Of a stretch of DNA of 6,389 nucleotides, positions 1 through 5,457 are shown in pieces. Positions within the stretch are counted from its first letter, which is position 1. Each line of letters starts with the position of its first letter. The stretch spans positions 1 through 6,389 of the forward strand of contig CAJLXE010000098.1 in assembly GCA_905210525.1 (NCBI GenBank), read 5' to 3'. The notes under the pieces are model-generated. The model was not told the DNA's origin and ran no database searches. It saw only the letters and a program-made list of their open reading frames with translations. The translations under genes were made by a program, and so were the position numbers. Source of the DNA: an uncultured Clostridia bacterium (GTDB lineage: Bacteria > Bacillota > Clostridia > HGM11327).

Positions 1-1
1 A

Positions 2-70
2 GGTACAGCCGTATTCGGCAAATCTGACAGAAATAAAGCAATAAACGAGCTTATGGAGCTCACGGTCTAA
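2..70 (+). CDS. rpe: C-terminal end of probable ribulose-phosphate 3-epimerase (partial)
   Basis: Only the last 22 codons are in the window, read in the frame that ends in TAA at 68-70. The peptide begins GTAVFGKSDRNKAINEL. It resembles the end of ribulose-phosphate 3-epimerase, where the last beta strand and phosphate-binding loop usually read 'VAGSAVF' and are followed by an acidic or polar residue pair and an 'AI-x-x-L' helix. That enzyme interconverts ribulose 5-phosphate and xylulose 5-phosphate in the cytosolic pentose phosphate pathway. The identification rests on this short tail and on memory of the family. Another TIM-barrel phosphate-binding enzyme would look similar here. The gene converges on the surface-protein gene at 400-1455 and is followed by a hairpin terminator. 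Confidence 0.55.
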   Translation, partial: GTAVFGKSDRNKAINELMELTV

Positions 71-122
71 TATAATTTCACACTGAAAACAAATAACCCA
101 AATTATATTTCAATAAAATAAG

Positions 123-157
123 TTTCCGCAAACCTAAATAAACAGGCTTTGCGGAAA
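123..157 (+). terminator. Hairpin terminator after the epimerase gene
   Basis: TTTCCGCAAA (123-132) pairs perfectly with TTTGCGGAAA (148-157). Three more pairs, CCT with AGG, form beyond a one-base bulge, leaving a short A-rich loop. The stem starts 53 bases after the stop at 70. The 3' side is followed by a loose T-rich stretch (TTCTGTTTAT). The 5' side is A-rich, so the hairpin could also stop transcription arriving on the - strand. Confidence 0.6.
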
Positions 158-192
158 TTCTGTTTATACACTGCATAAATAAGGCTGTCATA

Positions 193-221
193 TTGCCAAC
201 TCACCATGCGGTTTATATAAT
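193..221 (+). promoter_or_regulatory. Unassigned sigma-A-type promoter pointing right
   Basis: TTGCCA (193-198; 5 of 6 to TTGACA) is followed by a 17-base spacer and a perfect TATAAT (216-221). Transcription would start near 228 and run rightward. No credible + strand gene follows: the only open frame, from 284, has no ribosome binding site and lies opposite the tail of the surface-protein gene. The product would be a small or antisense RNA, passing through the 319-357 hairpin and then antisense to the 3' end of 400-1455. The elements are seen directly; activity is inferred. Confidence 0.45.
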
Positions 222-230
222 AACATATAA

Positions 231-244
231 AAATAAATTTATTT
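231..244. repeat. 14-base AT palindrome
   Basis: AAATAAATTTATTT is a perfect inverted repeat just after the predicted start point of the 193-221 promoter. It is entirely A/T, so chance is a reasonable explanation. If the promoter is real, it would sit in an operator-like position. Confidence 0.3.
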
Positions 245-318
245 CAAAAACCATCCGCTTGCATCAGCATAATTTTTATTATAATGGATGATTTTGCTTT
301 GTTTACTGCTCTTATAGA

Positions 319-357
319 AACGAAGTCTCCCACAGCCAAGCTACGGGAGACTTCGTT
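319..357 (-). terminator. Terminator of the surface-protein gene
   Basis: AACGAAGTCTCCC (319-331) pairs perfectly over 13 bases with GGGAGACTTCGTT (345-357) around a 13-base loop. It begins 43 bases past the stop codon of the - strand gene at 400-1455. Read on the - strand the stem runs into TTTCT, a modest U-rich tail. On the + strand no T run follows. It is therefore assigned to the - strand gene. Confidence 0.75.
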
Positions 358-399
358 ACAATGTGCATATACTTCTCTCAATTTAAGTACTTATTCTGA

Positions 400-1455
400 T
401 TATTTCTTTTTCTTAAACGTTAAAGCTATAAACACTACAGCTACTACCCAGCCAATAATAGCAACGATCATCCATGTGTCAACGCCGCCTTCTTCTGTCT
501 TAGGTGCTTCTGTAGCTTTAGGTGCTTCTGTCGGAGTAGGTGTAGGTGTCGGATCGGGCTCAACATAGCCTACTGCAACATCGGAAAGAGCAACTTTTGT
601 TGCTTTGCCGCCTGTGCATCCAAGCTGATCCATAAAGAAGCCCCACTGTCCGAGAGCAAGGCTGAAGTGACCTTGTGCGCCGTCCCAGCTCTTGGAAGCA
701 TCGCCGCCTGAGAAAATGCTTATATTGAAGTTGATTGACTTGTCATCAGCATTCTTCAAAGCCATGCTGAGCGGGATAGAAACTTCATATGTAACATAAC
801 CCGTAGCTTCGTCATAAACTACAGCAACGTTCTTGCCTTCTTCAGCTGTGTAACCACCTGTATATCCGCCTTTTACTTCTCCTTGAGCGTTTTTCCAGTC
901 AGGATTATAAGGATAACCGCTCTGGTTCTCATAACCGAAAGTAAGAAGCTGGTTATTGCTGTTCTTACCTATCATGTAGTAAAGAACGTTTTTGTCCAAG
1001 TCATTTCCTTTTGTGTTACCAGCATAGATGCCGATCAAGAGACCGCCGGCAGGTGAGAAGAAAGATGTTTCATCGTTTGCCTTTTCTACGTCGCTCTTCC
1101 ACTCAACCGGTTTATATCTAACAGCAAAGTTAAGACCGTTTGTCTCATCCCATGAGAAGTAGTATTCTACGCTGTCACGAATGATCTGAGCTTTAGCTAA
1201 CAAATCCTCGTAAGTACCATCTTTATCGAAATTGGTATTATGGTTCATCCAAAGAAGGTTGCCGTCAACATCAATCTTTTCATACTCGTTCTCGCCGATG
1301 ATACCGTCTTTCTTAACGTTAGCAGGATCAGCTTTTCTTGTGTCAATCTCAAGGTCCCAATATACAGGTGCTATTGAACCTGCAAATGCTGTAGATGTGA
1401 GCATCGCAACAACAAGAATTGCTGTGCATGCAATTGCAAATATTTTTTTCATCAT
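400..1455 (-). CDS. Secreted, membrane-anchored protein with CBM9/DOMON-like domain
   Basis: The 351-residue product starts with a signal peptide: KK at 3-4, a hydrophobic core, and likely cleavage after A25 in the motif AFA-G. The ectodomain (about 28-297) is rich in aromatic residues. It has a 'DGIIGENEYEK' segment (50-60) and a 'YEVSIPLS' segment (223-230), both typical of CBM9-like/DOMON-like beta-sandwiches that bind sugars or related ligands. A Pro/Thr stalk follows (about 300-319: PTPTPTPT, then TEAPKATEAPK), then one membrane helix (about 327-347) and a terminal KKKK. No LPxTG motif is present, so the anchor is the helix with its cytoplasmic lysines, not sortase. Two adjacent ATG codons occur. 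The AGGAG site lies 4 bases before the first (1455) and 7 before the second (1452), so translation may begin at 1452. It is a single-gene unit with its own promoter and terminator, divergent from the two-component operon. Topology is secure; the domain and any carbohydrate ligand are inferred from motifs. Confidence 0.85.
   Translation of the reverse strand: MMKKIFAIACTAILVVAMLTSTAFAGSIAPVYWDLEIDTRKADPANVKKDGIIGENEYEKIDVDGNLLWMNHNTNFDKDGTYEDLLAKAQIIRDSVEYYFSWDETNGLNFAVRYKPVEWKSDVEKANDETSFFSPAGGLLIGIYAGNTKGNDLDKNVLYYMIGKNSNNQLLTFGYENQSGYPYNPDWKNAQGEVKGGYTGGYTAEEGKNVAVVYDEATGYVTYEVSIPLSMALKNADDKSINFNISIFSGGDASKSWDGAQGHFSLALGQWGFFMDQLGCTGGKATKVALSDVAVGYVEPDPTPTPTPTEAPKATEAPKTEEGGVDTWMIVAIIGWVVAVVFIALTFKKKK
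496..531 (-). repeat. Two-copy 18-base tandem repeat coding the stalk
   Basis: A 14-base identity (TTAGGTGCTTCTGT on the + strand, at 500-513 and 518-531) recurs with an 18-base period. On the coding strand it specifies TEAPKA then TEAPKT in the Pro/Thr stalk of the surface protein. The (PT)n run follows to the right. In-frame repeats like this can expand or contract, changing how far the ectodomain stands off the membrane. Confidence 0.7.
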
Positions 1456-1459
1456 AAAA

Positions 1460-1467
1460 CTCCTTTC
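1460..1467 (-). promoter_or_regulatory. Ribosome binding site of the surface-protein gene
   Basis: The - strand reads GAAAGGAG here, a strong Shine-Dalgarno match. It is 4 bases from ATG 1455 and 7 bases from ATG 1452. The latter spacing is closer to the usual optimum, which slightly favours the second methionine. Confidence 0.75.
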
Positions 1468-1498
1468 AGATTTTGAGAAGCATAATATGCGTATAATT

Positions 1499-1528
1499 AT
1501 TATATCATAAAAAAAAATTTATTGTGCA
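1499..1528 (-). promoter_or_regulatory. Probable promoter of the surface-protein gene
   Basis: On the - strand, TATAAT (complement of 1499-1504) lies 18 bases after TGCACA (complement of 1523-1528; 4 of 6 to TTGACA). The spacer carries a run of nine T. The start point would be near 1492, giving a leader of about 40 bases with the Shine-Dalgarno site inside it. Confidence 0.45.
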
Positions 1529-1543
1529 TCTTTTTTAGTACAT

Positions 1544-1573
1544 TTAACAAATTTGTAACATTAACCAAATTTT
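1544..1573. repeat. Imperfect direct repeat and palindrome upstream of the surface-protein promoter
   Basis: TTAACAAATTT (1544-1554) recurs as TTAACCAAATTT (1561-1572), 17 bases apart. The first copy overlaps the perfect palindrome ACAAATTTGT (1547-1556). The block begins 16 bases upstream of the inferred -35 of the - strand promoter, where an activator or repressor would bind. The low-complexity A/T content keeps confidence low. Confidence 0.3.
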
Positions 1574-1778
1574 CGCTATGAAATTTGTGAAATATCACCA
1601 ATGCTCGTATTTAAAAAATACACTTGCCCGATTTATTACCATTTTCAAGTATGTTTGCGGTATTTTTTTCACATTTATTATAGATATTCTTCATTATTTT
1701 TTAACATATCCCCCGTTGAGTCATCGGTTCTTATTCCGTTTCCGGAAAAATAAATATAAAATCAACCATTAAATATTC

Positions 1779-1823
1779 GGCGCGTCATATGATTTTGTAT
1801 AAAAAAGCAGGCTGACGCACGCC
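1779..1823. repeat. Hairpin with a lambda attB-like loop
   Basis: GGC plus GCGTCA (1779-1787) pair with TGACGC and GCC (1813-1818 and 1821-1823), leaving AC (1819-1820) bulged. The loop is 25 bases. It is followed by TTTC, too weak a T run for a confident terminator. The loop and first stem base hold TTTGTATAAAAAAGCAGGCT (1794-1813), which matches the E. coli lambda attB core region at 19 of 20 bases as I recall that sequence. No integrase gene is present in the window. The element may be a weak terminator, an intergenic repeat or a binding site. Confidence 0.35.
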
Positions 1824-1841
1824 TTTCACGCCATCCTTACT

Positions 1842-1858
1842 TTCTTAACTATTCTTAA
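1842..1858 (+). promoter_or_regulatory. Candidate response-regulator binding site
   Basis: TTCTTAA occurs at 1842-1848 and again at 1852-1858, exactly 10 bases apart. A weaker copy, TCCTTAC, lies at 1834-1840. The second copy ends 16 bases upstream of the -35 of the operon promoter. OmpR/PhoB-family regulators bind as head-to-tail dimers to direct repeats spaced about one helical turn, commonly just upstream of -35. This fits autoactivation by the regulator encoded at 1980-2687, though it is not proven. Confidence 0.45.
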
Positions 1859-1874
1859 ATATGCTCCGAAAAGC

Positions 1875-1902
1875 TTCACAAAAAAATTTCTTGTGTTATA
1901 AT
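1875..1902 (+). promoter_or_regulatory. Promoter of the regulator-kinase-glycosyltransferase operon
   Basis: TTCACA (1875-1880; 5 of 6 to TTGACA) is followed by a 16-base spacer and TATAAT (1897-1902). A TG at 1894-1895 makes an extended -10. The start point would be near 1909, giving a leader of about 70 bases before the ATG at 1980. This is the best promoter for the + strand operon. Confidence 0.7.
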
Positions 1903-1979
1903 ATACATAAAGTTGCATTATTGTATTTATGTGCACATTAAAAAGCAAAGGCGTCGTTATTCGACTCGGACTTATTATC

Positions 1980-2687
1980 ATGGAAAATAAAAATAAAATC
2001 CTCGTCGTAGACGATGAAGCTCAGATCAGAAACGTATTGCGTATTCTTCTGGAAAGCAGAGGATACAGCGTTATAGGCGTATCCAACGGACGCAATGCAA
2101 TACAGAAAATGCAATCGGAACCGGATATAGATTTGGTTATAATGGATATAATGATGCCGAAGATGTCCGGATATGAGGCAACCAAAGAAATAAGAGCGTT
2201 TTCGTATGTGCCGATTCTGTTTCTTTCCGCAAAATCAATGAATGCCGACAAATCCTCCGCTTACGGATTCGGCGGCGATGATTATATAGTAAAACCGTTC
2301 GAATCGACAGAACTTCTTATGAAAACGGATGCTTTAATAAGAAGATACCGTCAATATCATGCCAACAGCGATTCGGACACGGAAGATACGGAACAATATA
2401 TATTCGGTATAAAAATAAACCGAAAACAAAGAATCGTTTACAAAGATAATGAACCGGTTGAGCTGCGCGACAAAGAAATGGATATACTTTTATATCTTAC
2501 CGCGCATAAAGGAGAAACCATAGACGTTCCCACGCTTTACAGTGCGGTATGGAATGAAATTCCTATGCCGTCTTCCGCCAATACAATAATGGTGCATATT
2601 CTGAATATACGGCGTAAGCTTGAGCCGGATCCTTCAAACCCGCGGTTTATAAGAACAATTTGGGGAAAGGGGTATCAGGTTGATTAA
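1980..2687 (+). CDS. OmpR/PhoB-family response regulator
   Basis: The 235-residue protein is a standard-length DNA-binding response regulator. The receiver domain (about 5-120) has the acidic pair D11/D12, the phosphoacceptor D56 in 'VIMDIMMPKMSG', S83 in 'FLSAK' and K105 in 'KPF'. A short acidic linker (about 129-138) leads to a winged-helix DNA-binding domain (about 140-235) ending in the hallmark 'NIRRKLEPD...FIRTIWGKGYQ'. It should be phosphorylated by the kinase encoded immediately downstream, which overlaps its stop by 8 bases. An upstream in-frame ATG at 1929 adds 17 residues with no counterpart in the family. ATG 1980 starts directly at 'MENKNKILVVDDE' and has a weak CGGA 9 bases upstream, so it is preferred. 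Targets are unknown; autoregulation through the 1842-1858 repeat is a reasonable guess. Confidence 0.93.
   Translation: MENKNKILVVDDEAQIRNVLRILLESRGYSVIGVSNGRNAIQKMQSEPDIDLVIMDIMMPKMSGYEATKEIRAFSYVPILFLSAKSMNADKSSAYGFGGDDYIVKPFESTELLMKTDALIRRYRQYHANSDSDTEDTEQYIFGIKINRKQRIVYKDNEPVELRDKEMDILLYLTAHKGETIDVPTLYSAVWNEIPMPSSANTIMVHILNIRRKLEPDPSNPRFIRTIWGKGYQVD
2662..2672 (+). promoter_or_regulatory. Ribosome binding site fixing the TTG start of the kinase
   Basis: GGGGAAAGGGG lies inside the end of the regulator gene. Its last base is 7 bases before the TTG at 2680-2682. No ATG nearby is equally well placed, so the kinase most likely starts at this TTG and is translationally coupled to the regulator. 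Confidence 0.7.
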
Positions 2688-4077
2688 ACAAAAACTGTTC
2701 ACATCTTTACGCGTAAAATTCCTCGTCACCATGTTCGCCGCACTTGCAGTCGGGGTTATGATATTCATCATAATCCAGTGGGGAATCAAGTACGCGGTAG
2801 ATAAAAAATATATGTCCGATGAATCCGTTGAAAACCGAGAGAAAAGCTATATAGACAATCTTCAGAGCTATATTACAAGAAACGACCTCTCCTCTATGGA
2901 TACTGCGGATATAACAAAATGGGTAAAAAACCAGCGTTATGTGTATCTTGTAATATATAAAGATACAGAGCTTATTTACGACAGTAAAAAAGCCGCCGAG
3001 GAAGAAGAGGAACCGAAAAAAGGCGGTGTAACGCCATCACCCACCAGCGAAAACGAAACCGATGAAAGCCATGACAAAAAACAGGATGAGTCGGATCACA
3101 AAACCAACATTTCGGAATATCTCGATGCGGACGCAACGCTCTTTCCTATAAAGCTTTCCGATGGAACAATGTTCGCATCTGTTGCCGAATTTACTCAGGA
3201 GCTGTATTACAGTCTTTCGTATATAATATCGATTATGGCAGCTTTCATAGTGTTTGCGCTGATAATGATGCTCTATTTCAACAAGACTACAATACGCATC
3301 GAACGACTTGCGGGAAACGTTCGTAAAATAGAACAAAACAACGATCTGCCGGACATTGCCGGTGACGTTTGCGACGAAATAGCCAACCTCGCAAACGACG
3401 TAAACAAAATGAAGAACTCAATATTCGAGAAAATGCAGAAAGAACAGGATGCATGGAAAGCCAATACGGAGCTTATAACCGCAATGTCGCATGACATAAG
3501 GAATCCTCTCACGGTTCTTCTCGGCTACCTTGACGTAATGGATATGCAAAAGGATACATCTCCATCGCTCAAGGGATATATTGCTTCGTGCAAGGAAACA
3601 GCATTGAAAATAAAAAATCTCTCGGACGATATGTTTCAGTATTTTCTTGTGTTCGGCAAAAAAGATATTGATATGTCCATTCAGGAGTACGATGCGCAAA
3701 CGCTGCTCAACCAAGCCGTTGCCGAACATATGCTGCTCCTTACAGAAAACGGATACACCTTTATATCCGAGACCCTTGATAAAAAATGCACTATATTAAT
3801 TGACGCTTCGGCATTTGTAAGAGTAATAGACAATTTATTTTCAAACATAAATAAATATGCAGATATAACAAAACCGATATATATATCAGCTTCTGCCGAC
3901 AGCAACAATGTAACATTGATAATGAAAAACAGCGCAATTCAGAATGACGTCGAAAGCAACGGAATAGGTCTTAAAACCTGCTCCAAAATAATGGACGCAA
4001 TGAACGCCGGTTTCCATACCGAATCCGACGATAATGAATTTACAGCAATACTGACAATACCAATAAAAAAGGACTGA
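2680..4077 (+). CDS. Membrane sensor histidine kinase
   Basis: The 465-residue protein has membrane helix 1 (about 13-34), an extracytoplasmic sensor region (about 35-178), membrane helix 2 (about 179-200) and a HAMP-like linker (about 201-253). The HisKA domain carries 'SHDIRNPL' with phosphoacceptor H271. The ATPase domain has an N-box 'DNLFSNINKYA' (384-394; N385, N389) and a G-box 'NGIGL' (427-431). The usual DxGxG motif and F-box are not recognisable and the ATP lid is very short. Several clostridial kinases share this compact form, so it need not be inactive. The sensor region contains a highly charged, low-complexity insert (about 106-142: EEEEE, KK, then D/E/K/H-rich) that is probably disordered and could respond to cations or cationic molecules; that is speculation. 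It starts at TTG, overlaps the regulator by 8 bases and lies 6 bases ahead of the glycosyltransferase. The cognate partner is almost certainly the upstream regulator; the signal is unknown. Confidence 0.92.
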   Translation: MIKQKLFTSLRVKFLVTMFAALAVGVMIFIIIQWGIKYAVDKKYMSDESVENREKSYIDNLQSYITRNDLSSMDTADITKWVKNQRYVYLVIYKDTELIYDSKKAAEEEEEPKKGGVTPSPTSENETDESHDKKQDESDHKTNISEYLDADATLFPIKLSDGTMFASVAEFTQELYYSLSYIISIMAAFIVFALIMMLYFNKTTIRIERLAGNVRKIEQNNDLPDIAGDVCDEIANLANDVNKMKNSIFEKMQKEQDAWKANTELITAMSHDIRNPLTVLLGYLDVMDMQKDTSPSLKGYIASCKETALKIKNLSDDMFQYFLVFGKKDIDMSIQEYDAQTLLNQAVAEHMLLLTENGYTFISETLDKKCTILIDASAFVRVIDNLFSNINKYADITKPIYISASADSNNVTLIMKNSAIQNDVESNGIGLKTCSKIMDAMNAGFHTESDDNEFTAILTIPIKKD

Positions 4078-4083
4078 ATCACC

Positions 4084-5361
4084 ATGGAAACAGTAATAAA
4101 AATTTACGCAATAATAGGAACCGTATTTTCTTTGCTATATCTATATCAGGCAATATTCATAATAATACCTTTTATAAAAAAACATAAACCGCACAAAGAA
4201 ACCGTTATACATAAAATAGGTGTGCTTATTTCCGCCAGAAATGAATCCGCTGTAATAAGCCAGCTCATAGACAGCATAAACAATCAGGATTATCCTCAGG
4301 ATTCATTGACAGTATTTGTCGTTGCGGATAACTGTACAGACAATACTGCGGAAATATCGCGCAAGCACGGTGCAGTCGTATATGAAAGATTCAACAAAGA
4401 AAAAATCGGCAAAGGATATGCGCTCAATTTTCTTCTTAAAAATATTGAAAAAGATTATCACGATAATCCGTTCGACGCATTCATAGTTCTCGATGCCGAT
4501 AATATTCTTGAACCGAATTATATTACGGAAATGAATAAAACGTTCTCGGACGGCTATCAGATCGTCACAAGTTACAGAAATTCAAAGAATTACGGTGACA
4601 GCTGGATTTCTGCCGGATACGCACTTTGGTTTTTAAGAGAATCAAAATACCTCAACAACAGCAGAATGCTTACCAACACAAGCTGTGCCATAGGCGGAAC
4701 AGGTTTTCTTTTCAGCAGAAGCATCTGTGAAAAATATAACGGTTGGAATTTCTTCCTCCTTACAGAAGACATAGAATTTACAATACAAAACGTTATAGAC
4801 GGCGAAAAAATCGGTTTTTGCCCCGATGCAGTGCTTTACGATGAACAACCTACAACATTAAAGCAATCATGGAAGCAACGCCTGAGATGGTCAAAGGGGT
4901 TCCTGCAGGTTTGCTCAAAATACGGAACAACGCTTGCAAAAAATATATTTACCCGTAAATTTACATCTTGCGCGGATATGATGCTTATAATAATTCCGTG
5001 TATAGTATCGGTAGTTTCCGTTTTTGCTTTCACAATTACACTTATAGTTGCAATCGCAATCGGTTCAAATTTGGCTCCCATTGCGCTTTGGTTGCTGCGA
5101 GGAGCATTACTTTCATATGCATGGATGTTTTTCATAGGGTTTGTAACAACAATAACCGAATGGAAAAATATCCACTGTTCGGGCTTCAAAAAAATAATAT
5201 ATATGTTTACATTCCCGATCTTCCTTGCAACATATGTTCCTATAACATTAGAAGCTTTCTTCAAAAAAGTTGAATGGACGCCTATTATACATTCAAAATC
5301 AAACACAATAAAAGAAATACGCAGTGAAAACCGAAAGGAACCTGACGTGCAATCCTTTTGA
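4084..5361 (+). CDS. Membrane glycosyltransferase, family GT2 (processive type)
   Basis: The 425-residue protein has one N-terminal membrane helix (about 7-30), a cytosolic GT-A domain (about 45-270) and about three C-terminal helices (about 297-325, 330-356 and 368-392). The catalytic signatures are intact: D82 in 'VADNCTDNT' (nucleotide binding), 'LDADN' with D137/D139 (metal and sugar-nucleotide), 'LLTEDIEF' with T227-E228-D229 (catalytic base) and 'QRLRW' (265-269), the QxxRW motif. This set is shared by cellulose, hyaluronan and poly-N-acetylglucosamine synthases, so transfer from a nucleotide-sugar to a surface polysaccharide or glycolipid is likely. The exact sugar cannot be told. The AAGGA site at 4069-4073 lies inside the kinase's last codons, 10 bases before the ATG, supporting co-translation. 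It is the only non-regulatory gene of the operon and so the probable output of the sensor system. The C-terminus after the last helix is short and charged, with no PilZ domain. Confidence 0.9.
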   Translation: METVIKIYAIIGTVFSLLYLYQAIFIIIPFIKKHKPHKETVIHKIGVLISARNESAVISQLIDSINNQDYPQDSLTVFVVADNCTDNTAEISRKHGAVVYERFNKEKIGKGYALNFLLKNIEKDYHDNPFDAFIVLDADNILEPNYITEMNKTFSDGYQIVTSYRNSKNYGDSWISAGYALWFLRESKYLNNSRMLTNTSCAIGGTGFLFSRSICEKYNGWNFFLLTEDIEFTIQNVIDGEKIGFCPDAVLYDEQPTTLKQSWKQRLRWSKGFLQVCSKYGTTLAKNIFTRKFTSCADMMLIIIPCIVSVVSVFAFTITLIVAIAIGSNLAPIALWLLRGALLSYAWMFFIGFVTTITEWKNIHCSGFKKIIYMFTFPIFLATYVPITLEAFFKKVEWTPIIHSKSNTIKEIRSENRKEPDVQSF

Positions 5362-5387
5362 AAGAAAAAATAAAAAACTGTAATCAA

Positions 5388-5425
5388 AATCCCTTCCGCC
5401 GAATTTTACGGAAGGGATTATTTTT
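5388..5425. terminator. Bidirectional terminator between convergent genes
   Basis: AATCCCTTCCG (5388-5398) pairs perfectly over 11 bases with CGGAAGGGATT (5409-5419) around a 10-base loop, and is followed by ATTTTT. It begins 27 bases after the glycosyltransferase stop. On the - strand the stem is followed by TTTTG and further T-rich sequence, and it lies 33 bases past the dismutase stop at 5458, so it probably serves both genes. Confidence 0.85.
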
Positions 5426-5457
5426 ACGCCGTATTTGCCAAGTCCTTGCTATTCAAC

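Larger units (their letters stand above)
1529..1874. other. Long divergent intergenic region, no convincing gene
   Basis: This stretch lies between the two divergent promoters. A 64-codon + frame at 1578-1772 has no ribosome binding site and a composition expected from A/T-rich noise. A 10-base palindrome TTTCCGGAAA sits at 1739-1748. The more notable contents are the repeat at 1544-1573, the hairpin at 1779-1823 and the direct repeat at 1842-1858, listed separately. Confidence 0.5.

Noticed and set aside
250..298. AAAACCATCC and GGATGATTTT as a possible riboswitch-like stem
   Set aside because: It has one mismatch, a long A/T-rich loop and no further conserved structure.
284..568. 94-codon + strand open frame ending in a Val/Gly/Ser-rich tail
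   Set aside because: It lies mostly opposite the surface-protein gene, has no ribosome binding site, and its low-complexity tail is the complement of the Pro/Thr stalk codons.
1578..1772. 64-codon + strand open frame that could be a small membrane protein
   Set aside because: There is no Shine-Dalgarno sequence and no matching promoter. Its Phe/Ile/Tyr/Lys content is what A/T-rich non-coding DNA produces.
1929..1979. Upstream ATG extending the response regulator by 17 residues
   Set aside because: The extension has no ribosome binding site and no counterpart in the family; the receiver domain normally begins a few residues before 'ILVVDDE'.
4836..5387. 183-codon - strand open frame opposite the glycosyltransferase
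   Set aside because: It is the shadow of a gene with intact GT2 motifs, has no ribosome binding site, and would start within the operon terminator region.
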